Below, one piece after another: positions 1 to 11,698 of a stretch of DNA of 50,202 nucleotides. The notes beneath the pieces are model-generated. The model saw nothing but the letters and a program-made list of their open reading frames with translations, was not told the origin of the DNA and searched no databases. Position 1 is the first letter of the stretch. The number at the start of each line of letters is the position of its first letter. Position numbers and translations under genes: made by a program. Source of the DNA: an uncultured Lactobacillus sp. (GTDB lineage: Bacteria; Bacillota; Bacilli; Lactobacillales; Lactobacillaceae); the NCBI RefSeq assembly GCF_944327175.1, contig NZ_CALVGT010000006.1, positions 1 to 50,202 of the forward strand, in the 5' to 3' direction.

Positions 1-163
1 TCTACATTCTCGTACCTCTAAGAATTATTATATCACGTCTTACCGAACTGGATACGAACAAAAGGTAAAGAATTGATTTATTCTGTCAAAAGCAACAGTA
101 TGGACTAATTTGACTCAAAATTCTCTATCATATCTTGAAAACGATTCGTTTTATTTTTTTAGA

Positions 164-194
164 CAAAAAACTCTCCAGGCAAAGCTGGAGAGTT
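164..194 (-). terminator. Rho-independent terminator of lysS
   Basis: A 10-bp perfect stem (169-178 with 185-194) with a 6-nt loop is followed on the minus strand by a T run. It lies just downstream of the lysS stop codon and ends the dusB-lysS transcript. Bases 1-160 are AT-rich and hold no gene that I can support. Confidence 0.9.
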
Positions 195-211
195 AAATTT
201 AGCGATCTGGA

Positions 212-2786
<2,575 letters not shown>

Positions 2787-2849
2787 CTTTTTCCTTTCAA
2801 TAACTACAACTTTATATCATAACAAGAATAAGCGTGAAGAACAAATAAA

Positions 2850-2890
2850 AAGCCCGCTAAAAGAGCATCCCCGTTAAAAGAGGATGCTCT
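2850..2890 (-). terminator. Terminator between pepT and dusB
   Basis: An 11-bp stem (2862-2872 with 2880-2890) is followed on the minus strand by TTTT and, a little later, TTTTT. It should end the oppA-pepT transcript before dusB. Confidence 0.75.
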
Positions 2891-2898
2891 GCTTATCT

Positions 2899-4185
2899 TT
2901 ACCAGTATTTTTCCAGGGGCCGGTCGTCTTGTCCTTCCTTGCTCTGGCAGGCATGTTCAGCCGCGATCGTCACTAAGACCTCAGCCAGTTTGTCCATCTG
3001 CTCGACCGTCACATATTCGTAGCGGCCGTGGTAGTTGCCCCCGCCATTGAAGAGGTTGGGCGTCGGGATTCCCTTTTTGGTGATGAAGTTCCCGTCGGTT
3101 CCCCCTCTAAAGGTCTGCACATTTGGCGCCAAGCCCGCTTTTTCATAGCTGTCTAAGGCCAGGTTGACCACATAAGGTCGGTCCTTGACCCCATTGTAGA
3201 TGTTCTCGTATTGCCGGCGCAGGTCCAGCTGGAAGCGGTCTGATCCGTATTTTTTCCCTAAGGAAGCGACGAGCTTTTTGACTAAATCTTCTTTAGCCAA
3301 AAATTTATCCCAGTCAAAGTCGCGGATGATCAAGCCGACATGGGCTGAATCGACGCTGCTCTGGACATCCGTGACCATAATAAAGCCCTCGTGGCCCCGG
3401 GACTTTTCCGGCACCTGGTCTTGGGGCAAGGCCGCCAAAAATTCCGTCATGATCGTCGTGGCGTTGACCAGCAGCCCGTAAGCTTCACCCGGGTGGACTA
3501 CGGTTCCCTTGATTGTCAAATCAGCGGCTGAGGCATTGAAGGTCTCGTATTCAAAGTCGCCTGGCCGGCCATTGTCCAAGGTATAGGCAAATTCCACTCC
3601 CGGAAAATCAGCCGGGTCAAAGCGCTGCCCGCCCAGGCCAATTTCTTCATCCGGGCCAAAAGCCACATAGATGTCGCCATGTTCAACTTCCGGGTGCTCA
3701 TGGAGATACTTGAGAGCTGCCAGCAGGCCAGCCACCCCGGCCTTGTCGTCAGTCCCCAGAACCGTTTTCCCGTCACTGGTGATCAGGGTCTGCCCCTTTA
3801 AGGTCAGCAGGTCAGGAAATTCTTCCGGGTCCAGGAAAATGCCGTTTGCCTCGTCCAGTACCAGCTTTTGCCCCTGGTAGTCCCGGTGGACTTGTGGGCG
3901 GATGGGGAAGCGGTCGTCATATTCAACCGTGTCCACATGGGCAAAAAAGCCGATTGGAGTAACGCCCGCCGTATTAGCGGCCAGGTGGCCGATCGCGAAG
4001 GCAGTTTTTTCATTGTAATAAGACTCCAGGCCATAGTCTTTAACCTGGGCAGCCAGTTCCTTCATCATCTTGACCTGATTAGGCGTGGTCGGAAGCTGGT
4101 CTTTATTGGCGTATTTGGACTGGGTGTCTTCCTTAGCGTAGTGGATGAAGTTTTTTTCTAAAAAATCAAGATTGGAAAAAGCCAT
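2899..4185 (-). CDS. pepT: Tripeptide aminopeptidase, peptidase T
   Basis: Cytosolic dizinc M20B peptidase that removes the N-terminal residue of tripeptides, a late step in using casein peptides. The 428-residue sequence shows metal ligands His83 and Asp85 (HVDTVEYDD), Asp146 (GTDDKAG) and the catalytic/ligand pair Glu180-Glu181 (PDEEIGLGG). The ATG at 4185 has a TAGGAGG box. It begins only 9 nt after the stop of the oligopeptide-binding gene and has no terminator or obvious promoter of its own, so it should be read from the T-box promoter at about 6.27 kb. This places a peptidase and a peptide-binding protein under the same amino-acid signal (inference). Confidence 0.95.
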   Translation of the reverse strand: MAFSNLDFLEKNFIHYAKEDTQSKYANKDQLPTTPNQVKMMKELAAQVKDYGLESYYNEKTAFAIGHLAANTAGVTPIGFFAHVDTVEYDDRFPIRPQVHRDYQGQKLVLDEANGIFLDPEEFPDLLTLKGQTLITSDGKTVLGTDDKAGVAGLLAALKYLHEHPEVEHGDIYVAFGPDEEIGLGGQRFDPADFPGVEFAYTLDNGRPGDFEYETFNASAADLTIKGTVVHPGEAYGLLVNATTIMTEFLAALPQDQVPEKSRGHEGFIMVTDVQSSVDSAHVGLIIRDFDWDKFLAKEDLVKKLVASLGKKYGSDRFQLDLRRQYENIYNGVKDRPYVVNLALDSYEKAGLAPNVQTFRGGTDGNFITKKGIPTPNLFNGGGNYHGRYEYVTVEQMDKLAEVLVTIAAEHACQSKEGQDDRPLEKYW

Positions 4186-4194
4186 GCCTGCCTC

Positions 4195-5815
4195 CTATTT
4201 CTTGATGTAAACAAGCTTGAAGTCGTAAGGGATGCCCAGCGGATTGTAGGACACGTTCTTGACGTAGCTTTGCACCAGCTGCGGCTTAGCCGTCTGGATC
4301 AGTGGGATAGTCGCCTGTTCATTCATCAACAGCTTTTCAGCTGCCACCAGCCGCTTCCAGCGCTGAACCGGCTTGTTGCCGTAGACGTTTTCGGCTTCAT
4401 TGAGCAGCTGGTCGTACTTGCTGCTGGCAAAGCCGCTGTTGTTGTAGCTGGAGTCCTTTTCAAAGACGTCCAGGAAGTTGATCGGGTCACCTAAGATAGC
4501 CTGCCAGTTCTTGATGGTCAGCTGGTAGTTGCCGGCACTTTGCCGGGAGATCAAGGTCGTGTATGGCAGAGTCGTCACGGTGATCTTCACCCCTGGCAGT
4601 TCGCCCAGCTTGCTTTGCAGGAATTCACCCACCTGCTTGGCAGAGTCAGTATCGCTGACCGTCAGATTGAGGTTAAGGGACTTGATGCCCAGTTCCTTGT
4701 AGCCCTTGGCCAAGTACTTCTTGGCTTCTTTCAAGTTGTAGCTGATTGCTCCCTTGACATAGGCTTCCTTGTAAAAAGCTTCCCCGGTCGTCGGATTGTT
4801 CCCCATGCCTGATGGCACGAAGCCCTTGGCCGCAACTGACCCGTCGCTCAGGACCTTGGCCAGGCTCTCTCTGTCAATAGCCAAAGACAGGGCCCGGCGG
4901 ATGTTGAAGTTGTTAAAGGCCTTGACTGCGGTTTAATTCCAGTCGCTGGATAGCGGAAGCTGGCCGGTCGTAGAAGGTGGACTTGCCCTTGTTGGCCTTG
5001 ACTTGTTCCCCGGTCAGGTAAGTTTCGTCCAGCTTGCCAGCCTGGTAGAGGTTGTAAGCAGTTGAAGAAGTTTCGCTGATGGTTTCGTTGACCTTGTCCA
5101 GCTTCACGTTCTTCTTGTCCCAGTAGTTTTGGTTCTTAACCAGGGTAAACTGCTTGTTGGACCCGGTCCACTTGGTCAGCTTGAAAGGACCGGAGGAAAT
5201 AGTGTACTTGGCCGCCGTCCCGTACTTGCTGCCGACTTTTTCAATAAACTGCTGGTTTTCCGGGAAGAAAAGCGGGAAGGCCAGCAGGAGCTTAAAGTAA
5301 GATACCGGCCGGACCAGCTTGATCTGCAGCTTGTTTTTGCTCAAGGCCTTGACGCCCAAGCTGTTTACCGACTTCTTGCCGGCATTGATGGCTTCGGCGT
5401 TTACAATTTGGTAGAAATAGAAAGCCATGGAAGACTTGGTCTTCGGGTTCAAGGTTCTTCTATAGGAGTAGACAAAGTCATTGGCCGTGATCGCCTGGCC
5501 GTTGGACCACTTGGCGTCTCGCAAGACAAAAGTATAGGTCTTGCCCCCGTCAGTAACCTTGGCGCTCTTGGCCAGGGCCAGCTGGGGCTTTTGCTTTTTG
5601 TCCAAGCGGTAGAGCCCTTCCTGGGTGTTCAAAAGAGCGTGGAAGGAAGTGGAGTCAGTCGTCAGTGACGGGTCCTGGGTTGAGATCTGGGCACCTTCGG
5701 TCCAGTTGAGGACTTGCTTGGTTTGGGACTGGGAGCTCTTTTGCTGGCCGCAGGCGGCTAAAACGAGGGCTGAGGCAGTCAAAAGACCGGCAGCGGTAAT
5801 TTTCTTCAAGGTCAT
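4195..5815 (-). pseudogene. oppA: Oligopeptide ABC transporter substrate-binding lipoprotein (OppA family), frameshifted
   Basis: Family 5 solute-binding protein that would capture peptides outside the membrane for an Opp transporter. The first 300 codons (5815-4913) begin with a lipoprotein signal peptide and lipobox LAAC, then typical family sequence including ISSGPFKLTKW. The frame then ends early at LELNRSQGL-stop. Moving one frame at about 4925-4935 restores an unbroken match: AVKAFNNFNIRRALSLAIDR and on to the normal C-terminus at 4195. The total length (1621 nt) is one more than a multiple of three, which fits loss of 2 nt (AAC ACC GCA reduced to AAC C GCA) or gain of one. No Opp permease or ATPase genes are adjacent. 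Recent mutation, strain polymorphism or sequencing error are all possible. Confidence 0.85.
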
Positions 5816-5870
5816 GATTTCCTCCGTTTTTTACTAGAAACAACAACTATTAACAAACACATCGCAGCTT

Positions 5871-5909
5871 AAAAAGAAAAGCGCCCCTGAGATCAACTCT
5901 CAGGGACGC
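5871..5909 (-). terminator. Second T-box terminator, proximal to oppA
   Basis: GC-rich 12-bp stem on the minus strand followed by TTTTCTTTTT, directly after a second T-box core (5919-5928). Its 5' arm competes with the T-box sequence, as in standard antitermination. Confidence 0.85.
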
Positions 5910-6262
5910 TAATAGCGTGTTACCACCCATCATTCAAAGCAAAAAAATGCTTCCTCAGCAGATGCTCTGCCAGAAAAAAAAGACGCCTCTTGGCCCAGAG
6001 GCCAAGGGACGTCTTCGCGCGTTACCACCCTTTGTTTAGCCCCGCCTCACGGCCAGGACCCTTAAAGTCTTCCAGTCAGAAGATCTGAACGCGCTAACGG
6101 GCGTTAAGCGGGTCCGGCTTATCAGCGACTCGCCGGGACCATGCCAACACAAGACCATCTTCGCCAGCTTCCGCCCCCTGTTTCTCAGCACCAACAGTTC
6201 TCTGTAGAGGCTTCCCCTGACTACTCATCTTCTTAAGCTTTGCTTAATTTAACTATAATTAA
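5910..6262 (-). promoter_or_regulatory. T-box riboswitch, probably methionine-specific, with partly duplicated antiterminator module
   Basis: This leader fills the 487-nt gap between hslO and oppA. Stem I contains the 5' AGTA element, an AG-rich bulge with a GGTG-type distal loop, and on the 3' side GAAG-ATG-G. This places ATG (6156-6158) as the specifier codon by the spacing seen in other T-boxes (GAAN-codon-purine). A T-box core GGGTGGTAAC lies at 6021-6030, followed by terminator 1 (5974-6015). A second core GGGTGGTAAC lies at 5919-5928 and is followed by terminator 2 (5871-5909). Both bulges read TGGT, which pairs with a tRNA ending ACCA. That suits Met (discriminator A) and argues against reading the codon as GAT (Asp, discriminator G). 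There is no room for a second stem I, so one sensor appears to drive two antitermination switches. Confidence 0.85.
5974..6015 (-). terminator. First T-box terminator
   Basis: Long stem (AAGACG... with ...CGTCTT) followed by eight T residues on the minus strand, directly after the first T-box core. It is the first of two successive terminators in the oppA leader. Confidence 0.88.
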
Positions 6263-6291
6263 AGTGTAAAGTATTTTTTATTTTTCGTCAA
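6263..6291 (-). promoter_or_regulatory. Sigma-A promoter of the T-box/oppA/pepT unit
   Basis: TTGACG (6286-6291), 17-bp spacer, TACACT (6263-6268) on the minus strand. It lies immediately upstream of stem I and after the hslO stop codon. Confidence 0.75.
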
Positions 6292-6302
6292 GGAAGAAAA
6301 AG

Positions 6303-7184
6303 TTATTTTTGCAGTTTTTTGTCCAGAATGGCTTGCAATTCTTCTTCAGTGAAATTGTACTTGTCCCCGCAGAAGTTGCAGACCAGTTCTGCCCCGTGGT
6401 CTTCGTCGATCATTTCCTTAAGCTGGCTGCCCTTCAAGGTTTCCAGCATGCCAGCGTACTTCTCCTTGGAGCAGTCGCAGTGGTAGGAGACCTCGTCCTT
6501 TTCCAGGATCTTGCAGTCATCGCCCAGGATCTTCTTGGCCAAGTCTTCTGGCGTCATCCCGTCCAAAAAGGCGGATGAGAGCTGCGGCAGGGCCTTGATC
6601 CGGTCTTCAGTTTCCTTCAGCAGTTCTTCGCTGGCCCCTGGCAGTGCCTGGAGCAAAAAGCCGCCCGCGGCCCCGATGGTGTCGTTCGGGTTGACGAAAA
6701 CTGACAGGCCGACAGCTGACGGGATCTGTTCTGACTTGGCCAGGTAGTAGGTCAAGTCTTCAGCGATTTCCCCAGACACGATCGGCACTTCACCGGTGTA
6801 AGGCTGCTTTAAGCCCAGGTCCTTGGTTACCTGCAGCCAGCCTTTACCAACAGCCTTCTTAACGTCGATGTGACCGTCTTCTCTGGCTGGCAAGGCCACG
6901 TGGTTATTTTGGACATAGCCCTTAACCGTCAAATCTGACTTGGCCGTAACTACGGCTGCCCCAACCGGGCCATCGCCCAAGAGGCGCAAAGTCAGTTCCT
7001 GGTCACCCTTTAATTCTGCCCCGGCTAAGAGAAGCGTGCCCAAGAGGCTCCGGCCCAATACAGCTGAAGAAGCTGACCAAGTGTCGTGCCGCTTTTGCGC
7101 TTCAGCGACCAGGTCCTTGCCGTTAATGGTCAAAAGGCGCAGGTCCTTGCTGGCATTGATTGCTTTGATTAAGTAGTCGTTCAT
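6303..7184 (-). CDS. hslO: Redox-regulated chaperone Hsp33
   Basis: Cytosolic holdase chaperone switched on by oxidative unfolding. The 293-residue length and sequence match the family. The C-terminal zinc switch is intact: Cys236 and Cys238 (HCDC) with Cys269 and Cys272 (CNFC). GGAGG lies 6 nt before the ATG. It follows ftsH by 44 nt, with a hairpin between them, so it is probably expressed partly by read-through from ftsH. Confidence 0.96.
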   Translation of the reverse strand: MNDYLIKAINASKDLRLLTINGKDLVAEAQKRHDTWSASSAVLGRSLLGTLLLAGAELKGDQELTLRLLGDGPVGAAVVTAKSDLTVKGYVQNNHVALPAREDGHIDVKKAVGKGWLQVTKDLGLKQPYTGEVPIVSGEIAEDLTYYLAKSEQIPSAVGLSVFVNPNDTIGAAGGFLLQALPGASEELLKETEDRIKALPQLSSAFLDGMTPEDLAKKILGDDCKILEKDEVSYHCDCSKEKYAGMLETLKGSQLKEMIDEDHGAELVCNFCGDKYNFTEEELQAILDKKLQK

Positions 7185-7195
7185 GATTTTCCTCC

Positions 7196-7224
7196 ATAAA
7201 AATAGAGCCGTTGCCGGCTCTATT
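7196..7224 (-). terminator. Hairpin between ftsH and hslO
   Basis: Perfect 10-bp stem (7201-7210 with 7215-7224), GCAA loop on the minus strand, followed by a short T run that runs into the hslO ribosome binding site. It may be a weak terminator that tunes hslO relative to ftsH. Confidence 0.6.
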
Positions 7225-7228
7225 TCTT

Positions 7229-9454
7229 CTATTCATCCTTGTCTGAATCGTCTGTTTGTTCAGTCTTCTGACTAGAAGCGTCATTGTTGTCCTTTTCAGG
7301 ATCCTTTGACAGGTCATTTTCGCTTGGCGTCGGCAGAGAATCAGCAGGGTCTTCCTGACTTGCTGAAGCATCTAGCTCAGCGAGCTTGGCGGCGTCGGTT
7401 TCCGGCTTGACCGCGTCTTCGCTTGGCGTTGCCAGAGCTTGCTTTTCAGCAGTATCTTCTTCCGCCTTTTCCTCAGCCTTTTCTTCTGCCCGCTTCTGAG
7501 CAGCTTCCTTGGCTTCTTCATAGCTCAAGGCCTTGGCTTCAGATGGGAACTCCTCACTGGACTTTTCAGGCATCTTCCCGGTCTTGTAGAGTGAGTAGAT
7601 TTGCTTTTCATCCAGAGTTTCGTACTTCAGCAGGGCTTCAGCAATGATCCGGTGCTTTTCCCGGTTGTTTTCAACAATTTCAACCGCCTTGGCGTGGGCT
7701 TCGTCCAGGATCTTCTTGACTGCTTCGTCGATCTTGGCCGCGGTTGCTTCACTGTAAGGCTTGAAGCCGTAAGGAGTGCCTTCGCCTTCCTTTTCCAGTT
7801 CAACCATGCCCAATTCATCGGTCATCCCGTAGTTGACCACCATGCTGTGGGCGATTGCGGTGGCTTGTTCAAAGTCGTTTGAAGCCCCAGTTGACTGGTC
7901 GCCGACCACGACTTCTTCACCGGCCCGGCCACCCATCAAACCAACGATTTGCTCAAAGAGCTGCTTCTTGGTCAAGATGAACTGGTCGTCCTTCGGCAGC
8001 ATGATGTTGTAGCCGCCTGCCCGGCCACGAGGCACGATGGTCACCTTGCGGACAGTTCTTGAGTCGCTCAGAACCAGACCACAAATTGAGTGACCAGCTT
8101 CGTGGAAGGCCACGCGTTCGCGTTCCTTCTTGGAAATCATCCGGTCCTTCTTGGCTGGACCAGCGATTACCCGGTCTTCAGCTTCATCGATGTCGGCCGC
8201 GGTGATCTTGGTCCCGTTGCGGCGGGCTGCAACTAAGGCGGCTTCGTTAAGGACGTTTTCCAGGTCAGCCCCGACAAAGCCAGGAGTCTGACGGGCAACT
8301 TCCTTCAAGTCAACGTCGTCAGCCAGCGGCTTGTTCTTGGCGTGAACGCGCAGGATGGCTTCCCGGCCCTTGACGTCCGGACGGCCAACCAGTACCTTCC
8401 GGTCAAACCGGCCTGGCCGGGTTAAAGCTGGGTCAAGCACGTCAGACCGGTTGGTCGCGGCCATGACGATAACGCCTTCGTCGCCTTCGAAACCGTCCAT
8501 TTCAACCAGCAGCTGGTTCAAGGTTTGTTCACGTTCATCGTTACCGCCGCCCTGGCCATTGCCACGCTGGCGGCCGATGGCGTCGATTTCGTCGATGAAG
8601 ATGATGCTTGGCGCGTTCTTCTTGGCGTTGGTGAACAGGTCACGGACACGGCTGGCCCCGACCCCGACGAACATTTCAACGAAGTCTGAACCAGAGATGG
8701 AGAAGAAAGGCACGCCCGCTTCACCGGCTACGGCCTTGGCCAGCAAGGTCTTACCAGTACCCGGAGGCCCCTCAAGCAGGACACCGGACGGGATTCTTGC
8801 CCCCAACTTGGTGTATCTTGCCGGATTCTTCAAGAATTCAACAACTTCCACCAGTTCCTGCTTTTCTTCTTCTTCACCGGCCACGTCGTCAAAGCGGACC
8901 TTGTTCTTCTTCGGGTCCTGCGGCTTAACGTTGGAGCGGCCGAAGTTCATGATACCGCCGCCCTGACCGCGGCTGCCGCCTTGGTTCATCATCATGACCA
9001 TCAAGACGATGAAGAGGACAGTTGGCACCAGCATGATGATCGTTGAAATCCAGTTGCTGGATTGTGATTCACCCTGGGTGCTCATCTTGACGTTCTCAGA
9101 CTGGGCCAGGTCCTGGACCTTCTTGACGCTGGAGTCGTTTCCCAGCATCGTGGTTGAGAAGCCAGTCACCTTGGAGGAAGTGTTTCCGCCAAAGATGTCT
9201 GAGCTTGAGGATGACTTGGTTTGACTTGATTTGTAGCTACCAGTTACGGAGTAGACCCCGTTGGACGGCTGCACGTTAAAGTCCTTGATTTCGCCATTGC
9301 GCAGCTTTTTCACGAATTCCGAGTAACTGATGGTTTCAGTCGCGCCGGAATTGCTGCTGCCGCCAAGGGCCCAATTAATTCCCCAGAGGAGAAGCAAAAA
9401 TACGACTATGTAGAATAGACCATTGCTAAATAGTCGATTCCGATTATTTTTCAT
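7229..9454 (-). CDS. ftsH: ATP-dependent zinc metalloprotease FtsH
   Basis: Membrane-anchored AAA+ protease that degrades damaged and regulatory proteins. Two N-terminal membrane segments (about 11-30 and 134-156) flank an extracellular domain rich in Ser, Gly and Lys. Walker A is GPPGTGKT (229-236), Walker B is IIFIDEID, and the zinc site is HEAGH (451-455). The C-terminal ~100 residues are an unusually long low-complexity acidic/Glu-Lys tail, ending DDSDKDE; 741 residues is long for the family. CGGAGG precedes the ATG. It follows tilS by 70 nt with no terminator between. The hypoxanthine phosphoribosyltransferase gene that usually sits between tilS and ftsH in Firmicutes is absent here. Confidence 0.97.
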   Translation of the reverse strand: MKNNRNRLFSNGLFYIVVFLLLLWGINWALGGSSNSGATETISYSEFVKKLRNGEIKDFNVQPSNGVYSVTGSYKSSQTKSSSSSDIFGGNTSSKVTGFSTTMLGNDSSVKKVQDLAQSENVKMSTQGESQSSNWISTIIMLVPTVLFIVLMVMMMNQGGSRGQGGGIMNFGRSNVKPQDPKKNKVRFDDVAGEEEEKQELVEVVEFLKNPARYTKLGARIPSGVLLEGPPGTGKTLLAKAVAGEAGVPFFSISGSDFVEMFVGVGASRVRDLFTNAKKNAPSIIFIDEIDAIGRQRGNGQGGGNDEREQTLNQLLVEMDGFEGDEGVIVMAATNRSDVLDPALTRPGRFDRKVLVGRPDVKGREAILRVHAKNKPLADDVDLKEVARQTPGFVGADLENVLNEAALVAARRNGTKITAADIDEAEDRVIAGPAKKDRMISKKERERVAFHEAGHSICGLVLSDSRTVRKVTIVPRGRAGGYNIMLPKDDQFILTKKQLFEQIVGLMGGRAGEEVVVGDQSTGASNDFEQATAIAHSMVVNYGMTDELGMVELEKEGEGTPYGFKPYSEATAAKIDEAVKKILDEAHAKAVEIVENNREKHRIIAEALLKYETLDEKQIYSLYKTGKMPEKSSEEFPSEAKALSYEEAKEAAQKRAEEKAEEKAEEDTAEKQALATPSEDAVKPETDAAKLAELDASASQEDPADSLPTPSENDLSKDPEKDNNDASSQKTEQTDDSDKDE

Positions 9455-9524
9455 AAATGACCTCCGTCAGATCGAAGAATTACTCCCCAAATTTTAACAT
9501 AAAAGCCGGCAACTATCGAAGTTT

Positions 9525-10820
9525 TTACCTGCCTTTCTTGCATGTTTTCACTTGCTGCAAATACAGTAGCCTTTTTCCTTCTTTGACTGCCTGTTGGTAG
9601 CAGCCTGCAACATAAACCGCTTCTTGGCCAGCAAAAAGGCTGAGGCAGTTACCCCGCAGGGCCAGCGGAATCCCTGCCGCCGCGAAAAGCTTCTTGTTCT
9701 TTGTCCGGCGGCCGTCTTTTAAAAGCAGGCGCTGGCCGCTTGGCAGGCTTCCGGCAAATAATTTCCCGGGAAATGATATTTCCGTCAGGGGACTTTCCTC
9801 TCGCTTTTCCTCACTTAACAGATAACAATTTCCTCTGAAAAAGAAGGGCTGACCAACTTCAATTGCCTCTAAGGGCTTGGGAGCCGGCTGCTTAACTGGG
9901 TAAAGCCAGTAATAACCCTGGTAAAAGCTGAGGTGGAGCCCCCCTTTTTCCTGGCTTTGCCGGTTGGCTAACAGAATCCGGTCCAGCTGGACTCTTTTAT
10001 TGTACTTTTTTTGGATAAAATTCTCCAGGTAGGCCTTAAAGAGCTCGGTTTCTGCCTGCCCAGCAGCTTTAGGAATCCGCCAGCCGCCAAAGAAAAATTC
10101 CGGGTCGGGCAGCTTGCCAGCTGCCTGGGCAAAGTAGTCTTCTTCCGCCGTCATTTCCCGGCTGAAACGCCAGGCATTTTCTAAGAGGTCCGGACTCTCC
10201 TTTTTCAACAGCGGGACGACCTCCTGGCGCAGGCGGTTGCGGGCTGTGATGCCTGCAAAGTTGGTCTCGTCTTCGACATATTCCAGCCCCTGCTTTTCCG
10301 CGTAAGCCAAAAGGTCCGCCTTGCCAACCGCCAGAAGCGGCCGGACTAGCTTGACCTGCCCCCGCTGGCTGACGGATTTGAGGCTGTTCATTTCCCGGGG
10401 AATACCTGACCGGACCAGCTTGAGCAGGATATTTTCCAGCAAGTCGTCCCCGTGGTGGGCTGTCAGCAGGTAGTCTGCCTTGACCTGCCGGGCCACTTCA
10501 AACAAGAAGTTATAGCGGTAATCCCTGGCCGCTGCTTCCAGGCCGCTTTCCGGATGAAGGGACTTAGGCCAGACACTTTCATACAGAGGAAGCTGGTACT
10601 TATGGCAGTAGGCCCGCAGCACCTGGCTCTCTTTTTGGCTGTCAGCCCGCAGCTGGTGATCTAAATGGGCCGCGTAGAGTTGAAAGTCGCCTGGCAAGCG
10701 CCGCATTAAATCCAGAAGCGCCATGGAATCCGGACCGCCGCTGGCCGCAACCAGGAAATTTCCTTCCAAAAGCAGGCCTTCTTCGGCGAAAAAGGCTGCC
10801 AGTCTTTTTTCAATGTCCAT
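9525..10820 (-). CDS. tilS: tRNA(Ile)-lysidine synthetase
   Basis: Converts C34 of the CAU-anticodon tRNA-Ile to lysidine using ATP and lysine, so that AUA is read as Ile. The PP-loop signature SGGPDS is at residues 27-32 in an N-terminal N-type ATP pyrophosphatase domain. The sequence HHGDDLLENILLKLVRSG is typical of the enzyme, and the C-terminal part matches the TilS substrate-binding region. 431 residues is normal length. A GGGGAG box lies 9 nt before the ATG. A terminator separates it from yabR upstream. Confidence 0.95.
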   Translation of the reverse strand: MDIEKRLAAFFAEEGLLLEGNFLVAASGGPDSMALLDLMRRLPGDFQLYAAHLDHQLRADSQKESQVLRAYCHKYQLPLYESVWPKSLHPESGLEAAARDYRYNFLFEVARQVKADYLLTAHHGDDLLENILLKLVRSGIPREMNSLKSVSQRGQVKLVRPLLAVGKADLLAYAEKQGLEYVEDETNFAGITARNRLRQEVVPLLKKESPDLLENAWRFSREMTAEEDYFAQAAGKLPDPEFFFGGWRIPKAAGQAETELFKAYLENFIQKKYNKRVQLDRILLANRQSQEKGGLHLSFYQGYYWLYPVKQPAPKPLEAIEVGQPFFFRGNCYLLSEEKREESPLTEISFPGKLFAGSLPSGQRLLLKDGRRTKNKKLFAAAGIPLALRGNCLSLFAGQEAVYVAGCYQQAVKEGKRLLYLQQVKTCKKGR

Positions 10821-10873
10821 GAGCCATCACTCCCCTTCTTGGTAAAAAGAAAAGATTAAAAATACAGACAAAA

Positions 10874-10901
10874 GCAAAAAACGGCCCTTAGGGCCGTTTT
10901 T
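10874..10901 (-). terminator. Terminator after yabR
   Basis: ACGGCCC-TAA-GGGCCGT on the minus strand followed by a T run, directly abutting the yabR stop codon. It ends the pth-to-yabR cluster before tilS. Confidence 0.88.
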
Positions 10902-11253
10902 ATTTCAAGGCAGCTTCCAACTGCTCTATTTCTGCTCGCGCCTCCTGGTCAACTTGGTTGAGGGCCCGAGCAAAGTCGCCGGCCCGCAACTGGCTGAATT
11001 GGTTGGTCGGATCGATCAAGTCCGGGTCGTTGACCCGGCGGATGGACAAGTCCAGCCGGCCCTTGTGCAGGTTCTGGACTACCACTCTGACCTGGTCGCC
11101 CACTTGCCAGTGCTGGCGTTCTCTTGGCCAGTCGCCGCCAAAGTCATTGCGGTGAACCAGGCCGCTCTTATGCTTGGGCAAAGTCACGAAGATGCCCAGG
11201 TCCGTCACATTGTTGATTACTCCGTCAAGGCGCTGGCCAACTTTGTAATTCAT
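10900..11253 (-). CDS. yabR: S1-domain RNA-binding protein, YabR-like
   Basis: Small protein (117 residues) made mostly of one S1 OB-fold: VGQRLDGVINNVTDLGIFV, then GLVHRNDF and DQVRVVVQNLHKGRLDLSI. It belongs to the YabR group, found next to divIC in Firmicutes and thought to bind RNA. Its ATG overlaps the divIC stop codon (TGATG), so the two are translationally coupled. A helical C-terminal tail of about 35 residues follows the S1 domain. The specific target is unknown. Confidence 0.88.
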   Translation of the reverse strand: MNYKVGQRLDGVINNVTDLGIFVTLPKHKSGLVHRNDFGGDWPRERQHWQVGDQVRVVVQNLHKGRLDLSIRRVNDPDLIDPTNQFSQLRAGDFARALNQVDQEARAEIEQLEAALK

Positions 11254-11633
11254 CAGTTATCGCCCTTTTCCTTAATGTTGTAGACCCGCTCGCCGTCTTT
11301 AGTGTACTTGTACTTGTAGCGAATCACCTTGGCCACGTAGTCGCTGTCCTTCATGTCGTCGCGCTTATTAGTCAGCTTTTCCTTATTTTTCTTGATCTTG
11401 GTCAAGGTTGCCTGATTCTGGCTGACCTGCTTCTGGATCTTGGCCGTCCGGGCCTTGGTCATGGCCAGCTGGAAGCCTAAGACGGCAAAAGCCAGCAAGA
11501 TCAAGGCCACGATCCGGTTGCGCCGGACCCGGTGCACTTCTCTGAACTTGATTTGCCGCTTCTTCAAACGGCGGACATCCTGGTCCGGCCGCAGCGGCGT
11601 TACATTTTGCTGATTTCCTCTGTTGTTCCCCAT
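11253..11633 (-). CDS. divIC: Septum formation initiator DivIC
   Basis: Bitopic cell-division protein of the FtsL/DivIC family: a short basic cytoplasmic N-terminus, one membrane segment (VALILLAFAVLGFQLAM, around residues 50-66) and an extracellular coiled coil rich in Gln, Lys and Asn. Length is about 126 residues. The ATG at 11633 is preferred over the GTG one codon earlier; the ribosome binding site (GGGTAG) is weak. It sits in the conserved rqcP-divIC-yabR-tilS order, which supports the assignment. Confidence 0.9.
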   Translation of the reverse strand: MGNNRGNQQNVTPLRPDQDVRRLKKRQIKFREVHRVRRNRIVALILLAFAVLGFQLAMTKARTAKIQKQVSQNQATLTKIKKNKEKLTNKRDDMKDSDYVAKVIRYKYKYTKDGERVYNIKEKGDN

Positions 11634-11698
11634 CACTGTCTACCCTATCCTAAAATCATATAATAGATTCAGTATATCAGCTTTGGTAAAAAAAGTCA

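Noticed and set aside
8355-8966. 203-codon plus-strand open frame inside ftsH
   Set aside because: Antisense shadow of a GC-rich conserved gene; low-complexity product, no ribosome binding site.
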